A stretch of DNA of 64,000 bases from a virus. Location of the stretch: positions 1 through 64,000 of the IMG/VR virus record IMGVR_UViG_3300028416_000004; one strand, given 5' to 3'. Position 1 is the stretch's first letter. Each line of letters begins with the position of its first letter. A model generated the notes under the pieces. It did no database searches and was not told where the DNA came from. It saw only the letters and a list, made by a program, of their open reading frames with translations. Of the stretch, positions 40,464-50,189 are shown one piece after another. Both the position numbers and the translations under genes were made by a program.

Positions 40464-42434
40464 TTAATTTTTTTTATTTTTTTTTATTTTTTTTCTTATC
40501 TCCATTAATTCCTCTTCAGTCATTTGACCTTTCATAAGTCTCTGTCTTTCTTTGTTGGGCATTATATCCGAAGTGTGAACTTCTTCAAGAGATATTTCAT
40601 TAACCTCACAAAACTCTAAAGTTTTTTCAATCAATTCTTTTGTTGCTCTACTATTAAAATAACCTTTAATTTGTTCTAAATAAATATCTTTGCCTTTAAT
40701 TAGAAAACCAGCAGTAGCTCTTTCGTTTGTTATTTGATGTGTTACATTTATTGCTAAATAAGATTTTTGACAAATTCTATCTAAATAAGTGTAAATACAA
40801 TGATTCATTTCCAAACCTTCAACATTTAACTTTTCTAAACTTTCAACGACTTCAAATTTTACATCATCAATTTTAGAATTTAAATACAAAAAGTTAGAAA
40901 CAGAATTTTTATACTCTTCTACTTTCTTTGCATCCTTTATTGCATTACATCTTAAGGTATAATTATCATGCAATTCCTTAATTTCTTGGAAATTTTTACA
41001 TTTAAAAATTACTTTTTCTTTAACTTCTAAAATTTCTATCATCCTTATAGTATCTTTATATATAGTTATGAAATCAGCTCTTTCCAAATCTATATTAGTA
41101 TCTAAAATGTGTTTAATATTTCTAAAATTTAAATTATTTTCATCATTTGAAAAACTTTTTACTACTTTCTTTAATAAAGAATAAACTCTATTATTTTTGT
41201 ATTCCTGAAACAGAAACTCTAAATTAACTTTTGATAATAAACCTAAACGATTACAATCATTTAGAACACCTAATCCATCTATTAAACTTATAGAATTATA
41301 TATAGTGTTACTCACTTTTAAAACTTTTTTTTGATGATAAACATCACAAAATGTACTTGAAACATTTTTAATAGCCCTACGCTTTCCTTCCTTATTATAA
41401 TTTAAAGAAATTTCCATTATAGAATTAGGATTTGTCGCACTATACTTTCTATATACATCAGGACTCAAAACATAAACACTGTCTAACCATTGTTTAAAGA
41501 AATCATAACCTTTTGTATGTATTATACTTGAAGCATTTTCAAAACTTAAAATAGAAACTATCAATTTAAAACTACTCAATGAATTAAACAGATAATCACC
41601 TATATTCAAACTTTTCTTTATAATTTTTCCATCTCCAAAACCACTTTCCACTTCTTTAAAGTATATTGTTTCACCAGAATCATTCTTTTCTTTTATCAAT
41701 TTATGTTTCCCCTTAATAAAATCAACAAAATAAACTGATTCAAATTTTTCTAAATCTTTTACTTTTACTTTTAATAAATCTAAAACTTTTGATATTTCTT
41801 CAAAACCATAGTATTTAGAAAAACTATTAAAATGAAAAAAATCATCTAAATTCCTTACGTTTGTCAAATCTAAATTCGAACTAGATATACTATCTTCAAT
41901 TTCTTCTAAATCAAAAAAATTAGAAGTGTAACCCCTCAAAGAATTATTTTCTTTAATTAACTCATCAGAAGAAGTATTTATTTTTAAATTAAATTTATTA
42001 TTTTTTAAATCCAATTTTAAAATATCCTTTTCCTTTAAATTAAACAATCTTTTCTCTTTAGAGTCATAAATTGATATGTACTTTTCTTTGTTTAAAATAA
42101 AAAAATCTTCTTTGATACTTTCTAAACTATAACCTTCTAAATATCTAATTGGAATATCAGGCTCCAGTAAAATTAACTTTTTAGATTTGTCGTATACTTT
42201 TCCGCACTTATTGCACTGAATTGACTGTAAACTATTAAAATTTTCAACCAATTCAATAGAATTTAAAAATAAATTTCTAACTAAACTAGAATTAAAACGT
42301 TGTTCATTTCCGCAATTACAAAATAAAATATGATTATCACTTTTTTTTCTTTCTTTAGTTGATGATTTAATAAATTCAATATTCGAATTAGAATGTAACA
42401 TAACTACAAAAGAGGGGAAGTTATTAAAATTCAT
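40464..42434 (-). CDS. PcfJ-like protein, 656 aa
   Basis: The N-terminal 65 residues hold two Cys pairs, FCNCGNE and CNKCGK, a likely zinc ribbon. A long unrecognised helical middle follows. Near residue 545 the PcfJ pattern appears: NVEGLEMNHCIYTYLDRICQ, then ATAGFLIKGKDIYLEQIKG and YFNSRATKEL. PcfJ-like proteins occur in conjugative plasmids and phages and have no proven activity. It has a good promoter and is divergent from the 949-aa sigma-like gene. Confidence 0.75.
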   Translation of the reverse strand: MNFNNFPSFVVMLHSNSNIEFIKSSTKERKKSDNHILFCNCGNEQRFNSSLVRNLFLNSIELVENFNSLQSIQCNKCGKVYDKSKKLILLEPDIPIRYLEGYSLESIKEDFFILNKEKYISIYDSKEKRLFNLKEKDILKLDLKNNKFNLKINTSSDELIKENNSLRGYTSNFFDLEEIEDSISSSNLDLTNVRNLDDFFHFNSFSKYYGFEEISKVLDLLKVKVKDLEKFESVYFVDFIKGKHKLIKEKNDSGETIYFKEVESGFGDGKIIKKSLNIGDYLFNSLSSFKLIVSILSFENASSIIHTKGYDFFKQWLDSVYVLSPDVYRKYSATNPNSIMEISLNYNKEGKRRAIKNVSSTFCDVYHQKKVLKVSNTIYNSISLIDGLGVLNDCNRLGLLSKVNLEFLFQEYKNNRVYSLLKKVVKSFSNDENNLNFRNIKHILDTNIDLERADFITIYKDTIRMIEILEVKEKVIFKCKNFQEIKELHDNYTLRCNAIKDAKKVEEYKNSVSNFLYLNSKIDDVKFEVVESLEKLNVEGLEMNHCIYTYLDRICQKSYLAINVTHQITNERATAGFLIKGKDIYLEQIKGYFNSRATKELIEKTLEFCEVNEISLEEVHTSDIMPNKERQRLMKGQMTEEELMEIRKKIKKNKKN

Positions 42435-42480
42435 TTTTTTGTTTATTTTTTTAATTATTTATCTTTTTTTGTATTAAAAG

Positions 42481-42488
42481 CAAATTTA
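42481..42488 (-). promoter_or_regulatory. promoter of the PcfJ-like gene
   Basis: On the minus strand TAAATTTG (42481-42488) has TTTG 19 nt upstream (42508-42511). The ATG is 46 nt downstream. It lies in the divergent region 42435-42562; no clear box is seen for the plus-strand gene. Confidence 0.55.
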
Positions 42489-42562
42489 AATAATTATTAT
42501 TAATTATCAAAGATATATCTTTTTTTTTAATATTTATATCAAAGTACTTTAATAAAAACAAT

Positions 42563-45412
42563 ATGTATAATAAAAACAAAATTTATAACGAAGTTTCTAG
42601 AATGATTGAACTTTTTGAAAGTGATAATTCAAAAGTTGAATTAATAAAAAATTCAATTATAAAAAAATCTCAAATTAAAGAAGAATTAGACTTTTCTGAC
42701 TTATTTGATGATTTAGAAGATAATGGTGAGGGGGATAGTAAAACAAATGAGATAGTTCCTCAATATAGCTCTTCTGACGATATATCTTTAATTAAAAAAT
42801 TAGCTTTAGTTTCTTATTCAATTAATAAGCTACAAGCGGCTATGTTTAATTTAGAATCAAAAAACTTTTTAAATATACAAGATTTAAAAACAGCTAAAAT
42901 TACACCTTCAGATGAAAATGATGCAGTAGTTTCTAAATCTTCTAAACTTTTATATCCTAATCAATCTGTAAAAGATTTTGTAGATATGTTAGAAAAAGGA
43001 AGATTAGTATTAAATATAGGAAATGAAAAAGAAGAAACTGAAGAAGGTGAAGTTAAAAGATTATTTAAATGGCTAGGAGGAGTTAAAAATACTAAAACAT
43101 TAAACCAAATAGGCTTAACTACTTCTGGGAAAGTTAGTCAAGAAGGTAATGCTACTTTAAATTTTTTAGCTAGAATATTATCAGATAATCCAAAAGATGA
43201 AGTAGAGTCTAAAATAATTTCAACATTTGGTAATGCAGCGAAAAGCAATGCAATGAAAATTTTACTTGACTTTTACCAAGTAGCTGCTGTCAACCATTTA
43301 CTTCCTATACTAAATATGCAACCTACTCCAGAAAATTTAGATGCAGTTAAAGATGGAGTTGTTGAAGCACTAAATAATTTAGCTGGTGTTCGTGGAAGTT
43401 TATCTGACTTAAAAAGTACAAATTGGGATTCTTCTAAAAATGTATCTCCTTGGGTTTTTCAAGTAGCAAAAAACTATGCTAAAAATATACTTAAAAAAGT
43501 TACTGAATACACTCCAGACTTAAGTGCTGCACAAAGAGTTTTTGATAATATGTTATCTAAAGAAGGTGAAATAATCATACCTTCAAGAAAAGACCCTTCA
43601 CACGAGAATTATGCAGATAAAGTTGAAAAAGTAGGAGATAAATATTTATATTACTATTCAAATGTAGAAGATGCAATGGATGATTTATCTAATTCTACAA
43701 AAATACCAAATCATCATTTAAAATCATATAATTTAGAAATTTCCAAATTTAAAGATTTATTCAATTCAGAAAGAAAAGCTCCTTCTACAATTGATTCAAA
43801 AGAAGCTGAAAATATAGCATCTGATGAAAAAGATGTATTTGGAATAGATAAAAGTGCAGAATTAGAAATTAGAAAAATTTTAGGTAATGTTGTTGATTTT
43901 ATGACATTAGATTCTAAAAAATATGGAATAAAACAAGCTACACATGACCCTAATTATTTATCTGTAAAAGATAAAGAAGAGTTGAAGTCTGGTAAATCTG
44001 AAGAACTAATTAGAAAAAGAAAAGAATTAGCAAAAGAAAATGCAGTAAACTTTATATTTAACTTCCTATTATCTGCCATAGGAGAAACTAAATATGGTAC
44101 TGACATAGGTGAAACAGGTAAAATTAATCCAGAAGTTATAAATCAATGGATTGAATCTCAAAGAAAAAGCATATTAACTAAATTAATAGAATTAGAGAAG
44201 AAAAACAATCCAAACATACCAACAGATGCAATTAAAAAAAGAGCTGAAGAATTAGGGTTACTAATAAAAGGAGATAAGTTTGCTCAATCTTTCAAAAATG
44301 GATTAAGAGATTATTTTACAAGTAACAAAGAGGATTTATCTAAAATTATCAAACTTATATCTTCTACTTCTCCAAAAGGCTATGAAGTTGAAACGGATAT
44401 TGATACTATATTTGAGAACAAAATTAGAACTAAAATCAAAAAAATGCTCAAAGAATCTTTTACTTTAAACGAAGAAGAAAAAGAAGATTTTAAATTAAAC
44501 GTTGATGATTTAAATCAAAAAATAAAAATTTTTGGAGATAGATTCGCTAAAGCCACAACTTACGATAGAGGAGTTTTAGATAGTGAAATAGAAGATGTTA
44601 TATCTGGAAGGATGTCTAAATGGAACTTTGAAAATGGTGCTAATGGTCAACACAATTACATCACTTCAGTTTTAGCTTCTTTATATAACTCTTTAAATGG
44701 TAAAGCAAAAGAAAATATTGTTAAGTATGTATTTTTATCTTTCTTTCCAAGACAAGAAAAAAGTAGATTAATAGACCAACTTTCATTTGCATACTCTAGA
44801 AGTCGCAACAAATTAAATGATTTGGTTTGGGATGCTTTAATTACTCCTGAAAATAATGGTAAATTGTTATTTGTAAATGCTCTTGAAAATTATGAACCAA
44901 AAGGTACTTTCTTTCAATATTTAAAGCAAAGAATTAAAAATCAAATCTCTAACACTTTAAGAGGCTCTGAATATAGTTATGTAGAAACTTCATTTGATGA
45001 CGCTCCAGATTTTAATGACTTTGAAGGAGGTGAAGAATATGGAGAAAAAACTAGCAAAAGAAAAATGGTTCAAAAGAAATCTATTGATGCACCATCAAGA
45101 GAAGGCGATGAAGATAATAGAGGATTTGAATTAAAGGCTGATGATAACTCAGGAATTTATGACGAACTAAAAGATAAATTAAATAGTTATTTAGAAAAAG
45201 CTGAACAAGAAAATATTTTATCAAAAAGTGAAATGCAATTACTTAGAGCTATACAAGTTTATGGTAATGATGTAATGGAAGATGATAAGATTAATTATGA
45301 ATTACTATCTAACAGAATAGGGAAAAGCGTTTCTAACATAGGTAGTACAATGTCTAACATTATGAAAAAAATGAAGAATGCGAGAAAAGATAAAGATATG
45401 TTTAAACAATAA
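42563..45412 (+). CDS. 949-aa protein with sigma-factor-like segments
   Basis: The C-terminal 250 residues read like a sigma-70-type factor. FVNALENYEPKGTFFQYLKQ followed by RIKNQISNTLRGSEYSYVET resembles region 2 (F-x-x-A-x-x-x-Y-D-P-x-G-x-F-x-x-Y-L). A long linker and a region-4-like part follow (SKSEMQLLRAIQVYG, then YELLSNRIGKSVSNIGSTMS). An earlier stretch (SPWVFQVAKNYAKNILKKV, about residue 290) resembles a second region-2 unit. The remaining 700 residues are unrecognised and helical. It stands alone between its own start and a strong terminator, against its neighbours. The sigma relation is a pattern-based inference. Confidence 0.65.
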   Translation: MYNKNKIYNEVSRMIELFESDNSKVELIKNSIIKKSQIKEELDFSDLFDDLEDNGEGDSKTNEIVPQYSSSDDISLIKKLALVSYSINKLQAAMFNLESKNFLNIQDLKTAKITPSDENDAVVSKSSKLLYPNQSVKDFVDMLEKGRLVLNIGNEKEETEEGEVKRLFKWLGGVKNTKTLNQIGLTTSGKVSQEGNATLNFLARILSDNPKDEVESKIISTFGNAAKSNAMKILLDFYQVAAVNHLLPILNMQPTPENLDAVKDGVVEALNNLAGVRGSLSDLKSTNWDSSKNVSPWVFQVAKNYAKNILKKVTEYTPDLSAAQRVFDNMLSKEGEIIIPSRKDPSHENYADKVEKVGDKYLYYYSNVEDAMDDLSNSTKIPNHHLKSYNLEISKFKDLFNSERKAPSTIDSKEAENIASDEKDVFGIDKSAELEIRKILGNVVDFMTLDSKKYGIKQATHDPNYLSVKDKEELKSGKSEELIRKRKELAKENAVNFIFNFLLSAIGETKYGTDIGETGKINPEVINQWIESQRKSILTKLIELEKKNNPNIPTDAIKKRAEELGLLIKGDKFAQSFKNGLRDYFTSNKEDLSKIIKLISSTSPKGYEVETDIDTIFENKIRTKIKKMLKESFTLNEEEKEDFKLNVDDLNQKIKIFGDRFAKATTYDRGVLDSEIEDVISGRMSKWNFENGANGQHNYITSVLASLYNSLNGKAKENIVKYVFLSFFPRQEKSRLIDQLSFAYSRSRNKLNDLVWDALITPENNGKLLFVNALENYEPKGTFFQYLKQRIKNQISNTLRGSEYSYVETSFDDAPDFNDFEGGEEYGEKTSKRKMVQKKSIDAPSREGDEDNRGFELKADDNSGIYDELKDKLNSYLEKAEQENILSKSEMQLLRAIQVYGNDVMEDDKINYELLSNRIGKSVSNIGSTMSNIMKKMKNARKDKDMFKQ

Positions 45413-45435
45413 TTTTTATACAACTATAACAAAAA

Positions 45436-45464
45436 AAAGAGGGATAAGTTATTTATCCCTCTTT
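45436..45464. terminator. bidirectional terminator between convergent genes
   Basis: A perfect 12-bp stem (45436-45447 with 45453-45464) around a 5-nt loop carries A/T runs on both sides. It separates the 949-aa gene from the convergent AAA ATPase gene. Confidence 0.88.
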
Positions 45465-45483
45465 TTTTTTAAAATAAAATAAA

Positions 45484-46350
45484 TTATTCAAATCCTATCC
45501 TTGAAGAACCTTCAGAATAATTTGAAGCTATAATATTTTCTTGCATTTCTTTTAATTCTTCTAATTTATCTGAATAATTGTAACCATACAATTCTGTAGA
45601 TTCAATTAAATTTTTAATATTACCAATAGACATTCCATCAGTATCTTTAGAAATTTTACTTATTTTATTTTTAGGAAACTTTAAATCTAATTTGTCTGAT
45701 AAAATTTTTATATATTGACCCCTCTCTACTTCATCTGGATATTCAATAAAAAACTTTTCTTCAAACATTCCAGGTTTATCTGTTAAAAATTCTGCAATTT
45801 TTTCTTCAAAATTAGTTGTAGCTAACACATATACACCATCAACATTTTCATTAGACTTTAATAAGTTTTTTATTGGAAATAATCCATATTTTTCTAAAAT
45901 TATACCAATCTCTTCTAAAATAACCAATATATTCACATTTTCACTACCTTCTTGTATAGAAGAAATAATCTCATTTAAATCAGTAGGGTCTTCTGCATAT
46001 ATAGTTATACCATCAAAAGATTCAGCTAATCTTCTGCATAAATATTTTTTTCCACAACCTGGTTGCCCATAAACTAAAACAGCTCTATTAAATTCTATTT
46101 CAGAATTTTTATACTTTTCTTTTAAGTTTAAAAAACTTTTAAAATCTGAATTTATATCTTCAAAATAAGAATTTAATATAGACATTGATTTATCAGTTTT
46201 AAAGTTTAAAGTAGATAAATAAGGTCCATATTCTACAGAATACTTAAGAGAATATATTCCGTTAGGAATATTTAAATGAGATGGTCTTGAAGGGTAAAAA
46301 TCTTTTTCATTTTCTGAAGTCCAAACTATTTTTTTTATATCTTTTTTCAT
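45484..46350 (-). CDS. AAA-family ATPase with atypical Walker motifs, 288 aa
   Basis: The order is VLVYGQPGCGKKY (Walker A at 95-102, with Lys102 in place of the usual Thr/Ser), ILVILEEIG (Walker B-like, Glu-Glu instead of Asp-Glu, 142-149), VLATTNFEEKIAEF (sensor 1), then DKPGMFEEKFFIEYPDEVE, as in AAA proteins where R-P-G-R-F-D is normal. The small helical lid follows and the C-terminus is SRIGFE. The changed residues suggest weak or absent ATP hydrolysis, or a subfamily of its own. The substrate is unknown. Confidence 0.75.
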   Translation of the reverse strand: MKKDIKKIVWTSENEKDFYPSRPSHLNIPNGIYSLKYSVEYGPYLSTLNFKTDKSMSILNSYFEDINSDFKSFLNLKEKYKNSEIEFNRAVLVYGQPGCGKKYLCRRLAESFDGITIYAEDPTDLNEIISSIQEGSENVNILVILEEIGIILEKYGLFPIKNLLKSNENVDGVYVLATTNFEEKIAEFLTDKPGMFEEKFFIEYPDEVERGQYIKILSDKLDLKFPKNKISKISKDTDGMSIGNIKNLIESTELYGYNYSDKLEELKEMQENIIASNYSEGSSRIGFE

Positions 46351-46453
46351 AATTAATAAATATATTTTAAATATAACATTTTTTATTATAAAGTCAAATA
46401 AATTTAAAAAATTAATTATATTTATTATTAATAAACAATTATTTATTTTTAAA

Positions 46454-47458
46454 ATGAAATCAAAAAATTCAAAAAATATTTTTTTAAATAACTTTATAAA
46501 TGAAAGTTACACTTCTATCGAAGGAGAAGTAGAAAAAATAATAAACAAATTAGATGAAACAATTATTTCATTAAATGAAAATGAATACATTGACTCTACT
46601 ACCTTAGAAGGTGAAGAAGGTGAAGCAATAAAAAATTGGGGAGGAATAGATTGTGATGATGAAGAAGAATTTAGCCCTGAAGAGTTTTTTGGAGATGCTG
46701 GTGATGCAGCTGAAGAAGATATAAAAAACGACCCAGAGTGGGGTGGAAAATATGGTTTTACTGCTTTTGGAACTACTGAAGACCCTAGAATGTTAAAAAA
46801 ATTAACAAAAGAAAACGAAGAAGAAGAAGTAATAAAAAAATGGGGAGGCATCGACTATGATGATGAAGAAGAGTTTAGCCCTGAAGAGTTTTTTGGAGAT
46901 GCTGGTGATGCAGCTGAAGAAGATATAAAAAACGACCCAGAGTGGGGTGGAAAATATGGTTTTACTGCTTTTGGAACTACTGAAGACCCTAGAATGTTAA
47001 AAAAATTAACAAAAGAAAATCTAAGAAAAGAAATTAGAAAAATATTAAAAGAAAATTTTGATAATTTAAATGAATCTTATGAAAATATAGACGAAGAAAG
47101 AATCGCAAATTCAAAAGCTAAAAAAGAAGTTGATGATTTAGAAAACTTTATAGGTAGTCATATATATGGTGAAGATTTGGGGGGATTAGGTAAAATGTAT
47201 GTTGCCTATTCTTATGGTGAGCAATTTCCTGTATATATTAATTATAAAGGAAAATGGTATCACAATACAGATTACTATATGGTAGATGGTGATAGAATTA
47301 ATAAACCTACAGAAAAACACAAAAAAGATATGAAACCTTCTAAAAAAACTCAAGGTATATCCTTAAAAGGTATGCAATCTTTAATAAAAAAATTTAAAAA
47401 CAAATATGACATTGGAGACAATAGCCATAAAGATGTAGAACCAGGAGAGAAAAATTGA
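46454..47458 (+). CDS. acidic protein with internal 68-aa duplication, possible virion protein
   Basis: The 334-aa protein contains two adjacent 68-residue units, each including EEEFSPEEFFGDAGDAAEED and then WGGKYGFTAFGTTEDPRML, nearly identical in DNA sequence. After the second unit comes LRKEIRKILKENFDNLNESY, a leader-like helix similar to the starts of other genes here. The C-terminal part has a small domain (GKMYVAYSYGEQFPVYINYKGKW) and a basic tail. It is not recognised; the layout suggests a structural or packaged protein. Confidence 0.65.
   Translation: MKSKNSKNIFLNNFINESYTSIEGEVEKIINKLDETIISLNENEYIDSTTLEGEEGEAIKNWGGIDCDDEEEFSPEEFFGDAGDAAEEDIKNDPEWGGKYGFTAFGTTEDPRMLKKLTKENEEEEVIKKWGGIDYDDEEEFSPEEFFGDAGDAAEEDIKNDPEWGGKYGFTAFGTTEDPRMLKKLTKENLRKEIRKILKENFDNLNESYENIDEERIANSKAKKEVDDLENFIGSHIYGEDLGGLGKMYVAYSYGEQFPVYINYKGKWYHNTDYYMVDGDRINKPTEKHKKDMKPSKKTQGISLKGMQSLIKKFKNKYDIGDNSHKDVEPGEKN
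46637..47044 (+). repeat. tandem 204-nt direct repeat inside coding sequence
   Basis: Unit 1 (46637-46840) and unit 2 (46841-47044) match almost base for base for about 180 nt. The near identity, even at third codon positions, points to a very recent duplication. Confidence 0.9.
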
Positions 47459-47576
47459 TTTTTGTTATTTATCATATTTCTCTATAGTTTAAACTAAAAG
47501 AGTTAACATTAAAAAATCTGCACATTTTTCTGCACTTTTCTCCCAAGAGCTTTTAGGATAAGGTATATTTTTATTA

Positions 47577-48605
47577 TTAATTTTTACCTTTTGATTTAGT
47601 CCACCAATCTTTTTGAGTTAAACTTTCATTGCTCAATGGCACATTATTTTTTTCCTCTTTTATTTTTTCGTTATTCTCTTCTTTTTCATCTAAACTTAAA
47701 TATTTAGATAAAATATAAGAAGCTTCTTCATAATCTACTTTTGACTTCCTAACATTATCAGATAACTCTGTTATGTCCAAATAATTACATAAAGTTAAAA
47801 ACATTTTTATATTATCGTCTGTATATTTAGAATCTATAGAATTTCTAAACTCTATATATGTTGGTAGAATCTCACCAGTCCCCAAAGTACCATCTTTATA
47901 CAAAGATTTCAATAAAGGCTGAAAAACTTTTTTATCCTCTTCTAATTTTTTCTTTTTTTCTTCAACTAACTTTTCAAAATTTTCTTTAGAAGCTGTATTT
48001 TTTTCAATACTTTCCACTTCTACTTTTTTTTCTAAATCTTCTTGTTTAGTTAAAATATCTTCTTTTTCAAAATCAACATTTAAATCATAAAGATTTTTTT
48101 CTAAAACATCTTGAGTCACACTAATTTCTTCATTTTTAACTTTAGGTTTTTCATATTTTACGAAAAAATGTAATGAAGTCAATGAAATAACAGGTAATAA
48201 ACCTCCCTCCAAAAATGCTAACCATCTTTTCATATTTGAAATATCAGAAACATCACTTCCTAAAACTTCAAACAATGGTGAAGTCAACTCTACCCAAGAT
48301 ATAAAAAGTTTACTTGTAGCATCTATTTGATTATAAGAATAAAAAATATTACCAATCATTTGAATTAAGGTAATTATACCAAACATAAACCAAACTCCAC
48401 CTTTTATTTTATTGGTTGCAGCCATCAAAGCAGCCATAGCCCCAATCTCTATAGCTAAAGACATAAAAATAGCCCAATTAAATGGATTTGACAAACTATA
48501 CCAAGTTATAACGTGTGATATAGAAACTACCATAGTTAAAACTATAGGAAATAAAAACATTGTTCTATTAAAATTGTTTTTAATCCAACTTAAAATATTT
48601 TTCAT
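47577..48605 (-). CDS. multi-pass membrane protein with charged cytoplasmic tail, 342 aa
   Basis: About four membrane segments in the first 150 residues are followed by a charged coiled-coil region (170-225) and a globular C-terminal part (EILPTYIEFRNSIDSKYTD, then KVDYEEASYILSKYL). It shares a unit with the 109-aa membrane protein upstream. The family is unknown. The 118-nt gap 47459-47576 to the convergent gene holds no clear hairpin. Confidence 0.65.
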   Translation of the reverse strand: MKNILSWIKNNFNRTMFLFPIVLTMVVSISHVITWYSLSNPFNWAIFMSLAIEIGAMAALMAATNKIKGGVWFMFGIITLIQMIGNIFYSYNQIDATSKLFISWVELTSPLFEVLGSDVSDISNMKRWLAFLEGGLLPVISLTSLHFFVKYEKPKVKNEEISVTQDVLEKNLYDLNVDFEKEDILTKQEDLEKKVEVESIEKNTASKENFEKLVEEKKKKLEEDKKVFQPLLKSLYKDGTLGTGEILPTYIEFRNSIDSKYTDDNIKMFLTLCNYLDITELSDNVRKSKVDYEEASYILSKYLSLDEKEENNEKIKEEKNNVPLSNESLTQKDWWTKSKGKN

Positions 48606-48615
48606 AAATTATATT

Positions 48616-48945
48616 TTATTTTTGAAATGATTTAACGCTATCTTTAATCATTTTATGTAAACCCATTAATTGAGGAGTCCTATCAACTCTTGAAATAGTA
48701 TCATCAAGCGATAAGTAAATGTTTAATTTTTCAATCCTTAACTTTTCAGGAAAACTATCTATATATCCTACTTTAACTTTAATAATACTTTCTAAACTAT
48801 CTGTAACACTATTTTTAACAGAAATCTCTTTATTTAACTTTCTAATTTCAGAAGATTTAGAACAAGATTTAAAAAAGAAAATTAATAAAAATAAACTCAA
48901 AATATACATTTTGTATTTAACGATAAACTCTTTAACTTTTTTCAT
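48616..48945 (-). CDS. membrane-anchored coiled-coil protein, 109 aa
   Basis: One membrane helix (about 11-27, ending FFKSC) is followed by a coiled coil (SEIRKLNKEISVKNSVTDSL) and a short tail. It resembles the spanin-like proteins at 29020 and 29237 in layout, but nothing is specific. The next gene starts 10 nt downstream. Confidence 0.6.
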   Translation of the reverse strand: MKKVKEFIVKYKMYILSLFLLIFFFKSCSKSSEIRKLNKEISVKNSVTDSLESIIKVKVGYIDSFPEKLRIEKLNIYLSLDDTISRVDRTPQLMGLHKMIKDSVKSFQK

Positions 48946-49017
48946 TTTACTTAAATTATTATTTATAAATATTTAGAAAAACAAATATACAACATTATAA
49001 TAAAAAAACCAATTATT

Positions 49018-50103
49018 TTATTTTAAAAAATGTTCCTTAAAAATCTTATAAACACCTTTGTCTTTTTTGTTTACTGTGGTATTTAATATTTGTATTTTCT
49101 CTTTAGTGGAATCATCTATTTCATTTAGATTTGGAATATCTATATTTAAATAAACAATCATATCTCCAACCTCTTCTGAGTTATAAGTTGGTAAACCCTT
49201 ACCTTTTATCCTTAAAGCCTTTCCAGAATAAGAATTTGAAGGTATATTTATTTTTATATAACCATAAGGAGTTTTTATTTCTAAGTCCTCTTTTCCAAAA
49301 ATTGCCTCAAAAACATTTATATATTTCTCTACAATTATATTATTATCTTCCAGGATATATTCATCATGTTCTTTTTCTACTAAATCTACAAGTAAATCAC
49401 CACTTTCACCACCTTTTAAATAATCGCCTTTATCTTTCATTGCGAATGGCATATTACTTCTAGAACCTTTAGGTATCAAAATTTCTATTTCCTCTTCTTT
49501 TTGTCTCTCAAAGCCAAGACCATAACAAGTGACACAATTTTCTAAAACTATATTACCAGCCCCATTACAACTACTACAAATAACTTCAGTTCTGATAAAT
49601 CCTATATCAGTCAATTGTTTGCTATAAAACTTACCTACACCTCCACATGTAACACATTTTTTTAAACTAGTACCATCTTTAGAGCCATTCCCATTACAAG
49701 AAGAACATTTGGAGTCTCTTTTTATTTTAACCTTTTTATTCGCTCCACTAACTATCTCTTCTAATGTAACATTAAGTTTTATTCTTAAATTTCTTCCTTT
49801 CTTTATTGATTGTTGAGTGTAAGTACTTCTATTATTATAAAAATTTTGATAAAATTGCTGATATGCGTTACTATAGTTTCTTTCTTCATTAAATCCATAG
49901 TTATCATATTTGGATTTTTTTTCTGGATTACTCAATATATCATAAGCTTCAGATATTTCCTTAAATTTTTCTTCAGAATTTTTATCTCCTTGATTTTTGT
50001 CTGGGTGGTATTTTAAAGCAAGTTTTCTGTAAGCTTTTTTAACTTCTTCGATAGTTGCTGACTTTGTAACACCTAATACTTTATAATAATCTACTCTTAC
50101 CAT
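49018..50103 (-). CDS. dnaJ: DnaJ chaperone (type A, with zinc fingers)
   Basis: The 361-aa protein has a J domain with HPD in LKYHPDKNQ (about 33-35). There is a short linker but no Gly/Phe-rich region. Four C-x-x-C-x-G-x-G zinc modules follow ([32 protein letters not shown]), then two beta-sandwich substrate-binding domains. It would deliver unfolded proteins to host DnaK; no DnaK gene is visible in the window. It precedes a terminator and the ClpP gene in the same direction. Confidence 0.92.
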   Translation of the reverse strand: MVRVDYYKVLGVTKSATIEEVKKAYRKLALKYHPDKNQGDKNSEEKFKEISEAYDILSNPEKKSKYDNYGFNEERNYSNAYQQFYQNFYNNRSTYTQQSIKKGRNLRIKLNVTLEEIVSGANKKVKIKRDSKCSSCNGNGSKDGTSLKKCVTCGGVGKFYSKQLTDIGFIRTEVICSSCNGAGNIVLENCVTCYGLGFERQKEEEIEILIPKGSRSNMPFAMKDKGDYLKGGESGDLLVDLVEKEHDEYILEDNNIIVEKYINVFEAIFGKEDLEIKTPYGYIKINIPSNSYSGKALRIKGKGLPTYNSEEVGDMIVYLNIDIPNLNEIDDSTKEKIQILNTTVNKKDKGVYKIFKEHFLK

Positions 50104-50162
50104 TTTTCAAATATATATTATCAATAAAAAAAATAAATAGATATGAATGTTTTAACATAAAA

Positions 50163-50185
50163 AAAGCCCTTAAAAAAAGGGCTTT
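50163..50185 (-). terminator. terminator after clpP (minus strand)
   Basis: A 9-bp stem (50163-50171 with 50177-50185, AAAGCCCTT with AAGGGCTTT) is followed on the minus strand by a T run. It separates clpP from dnaJ. Confidence 0.8.
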
Positions 50186-50189
50186 AAAA

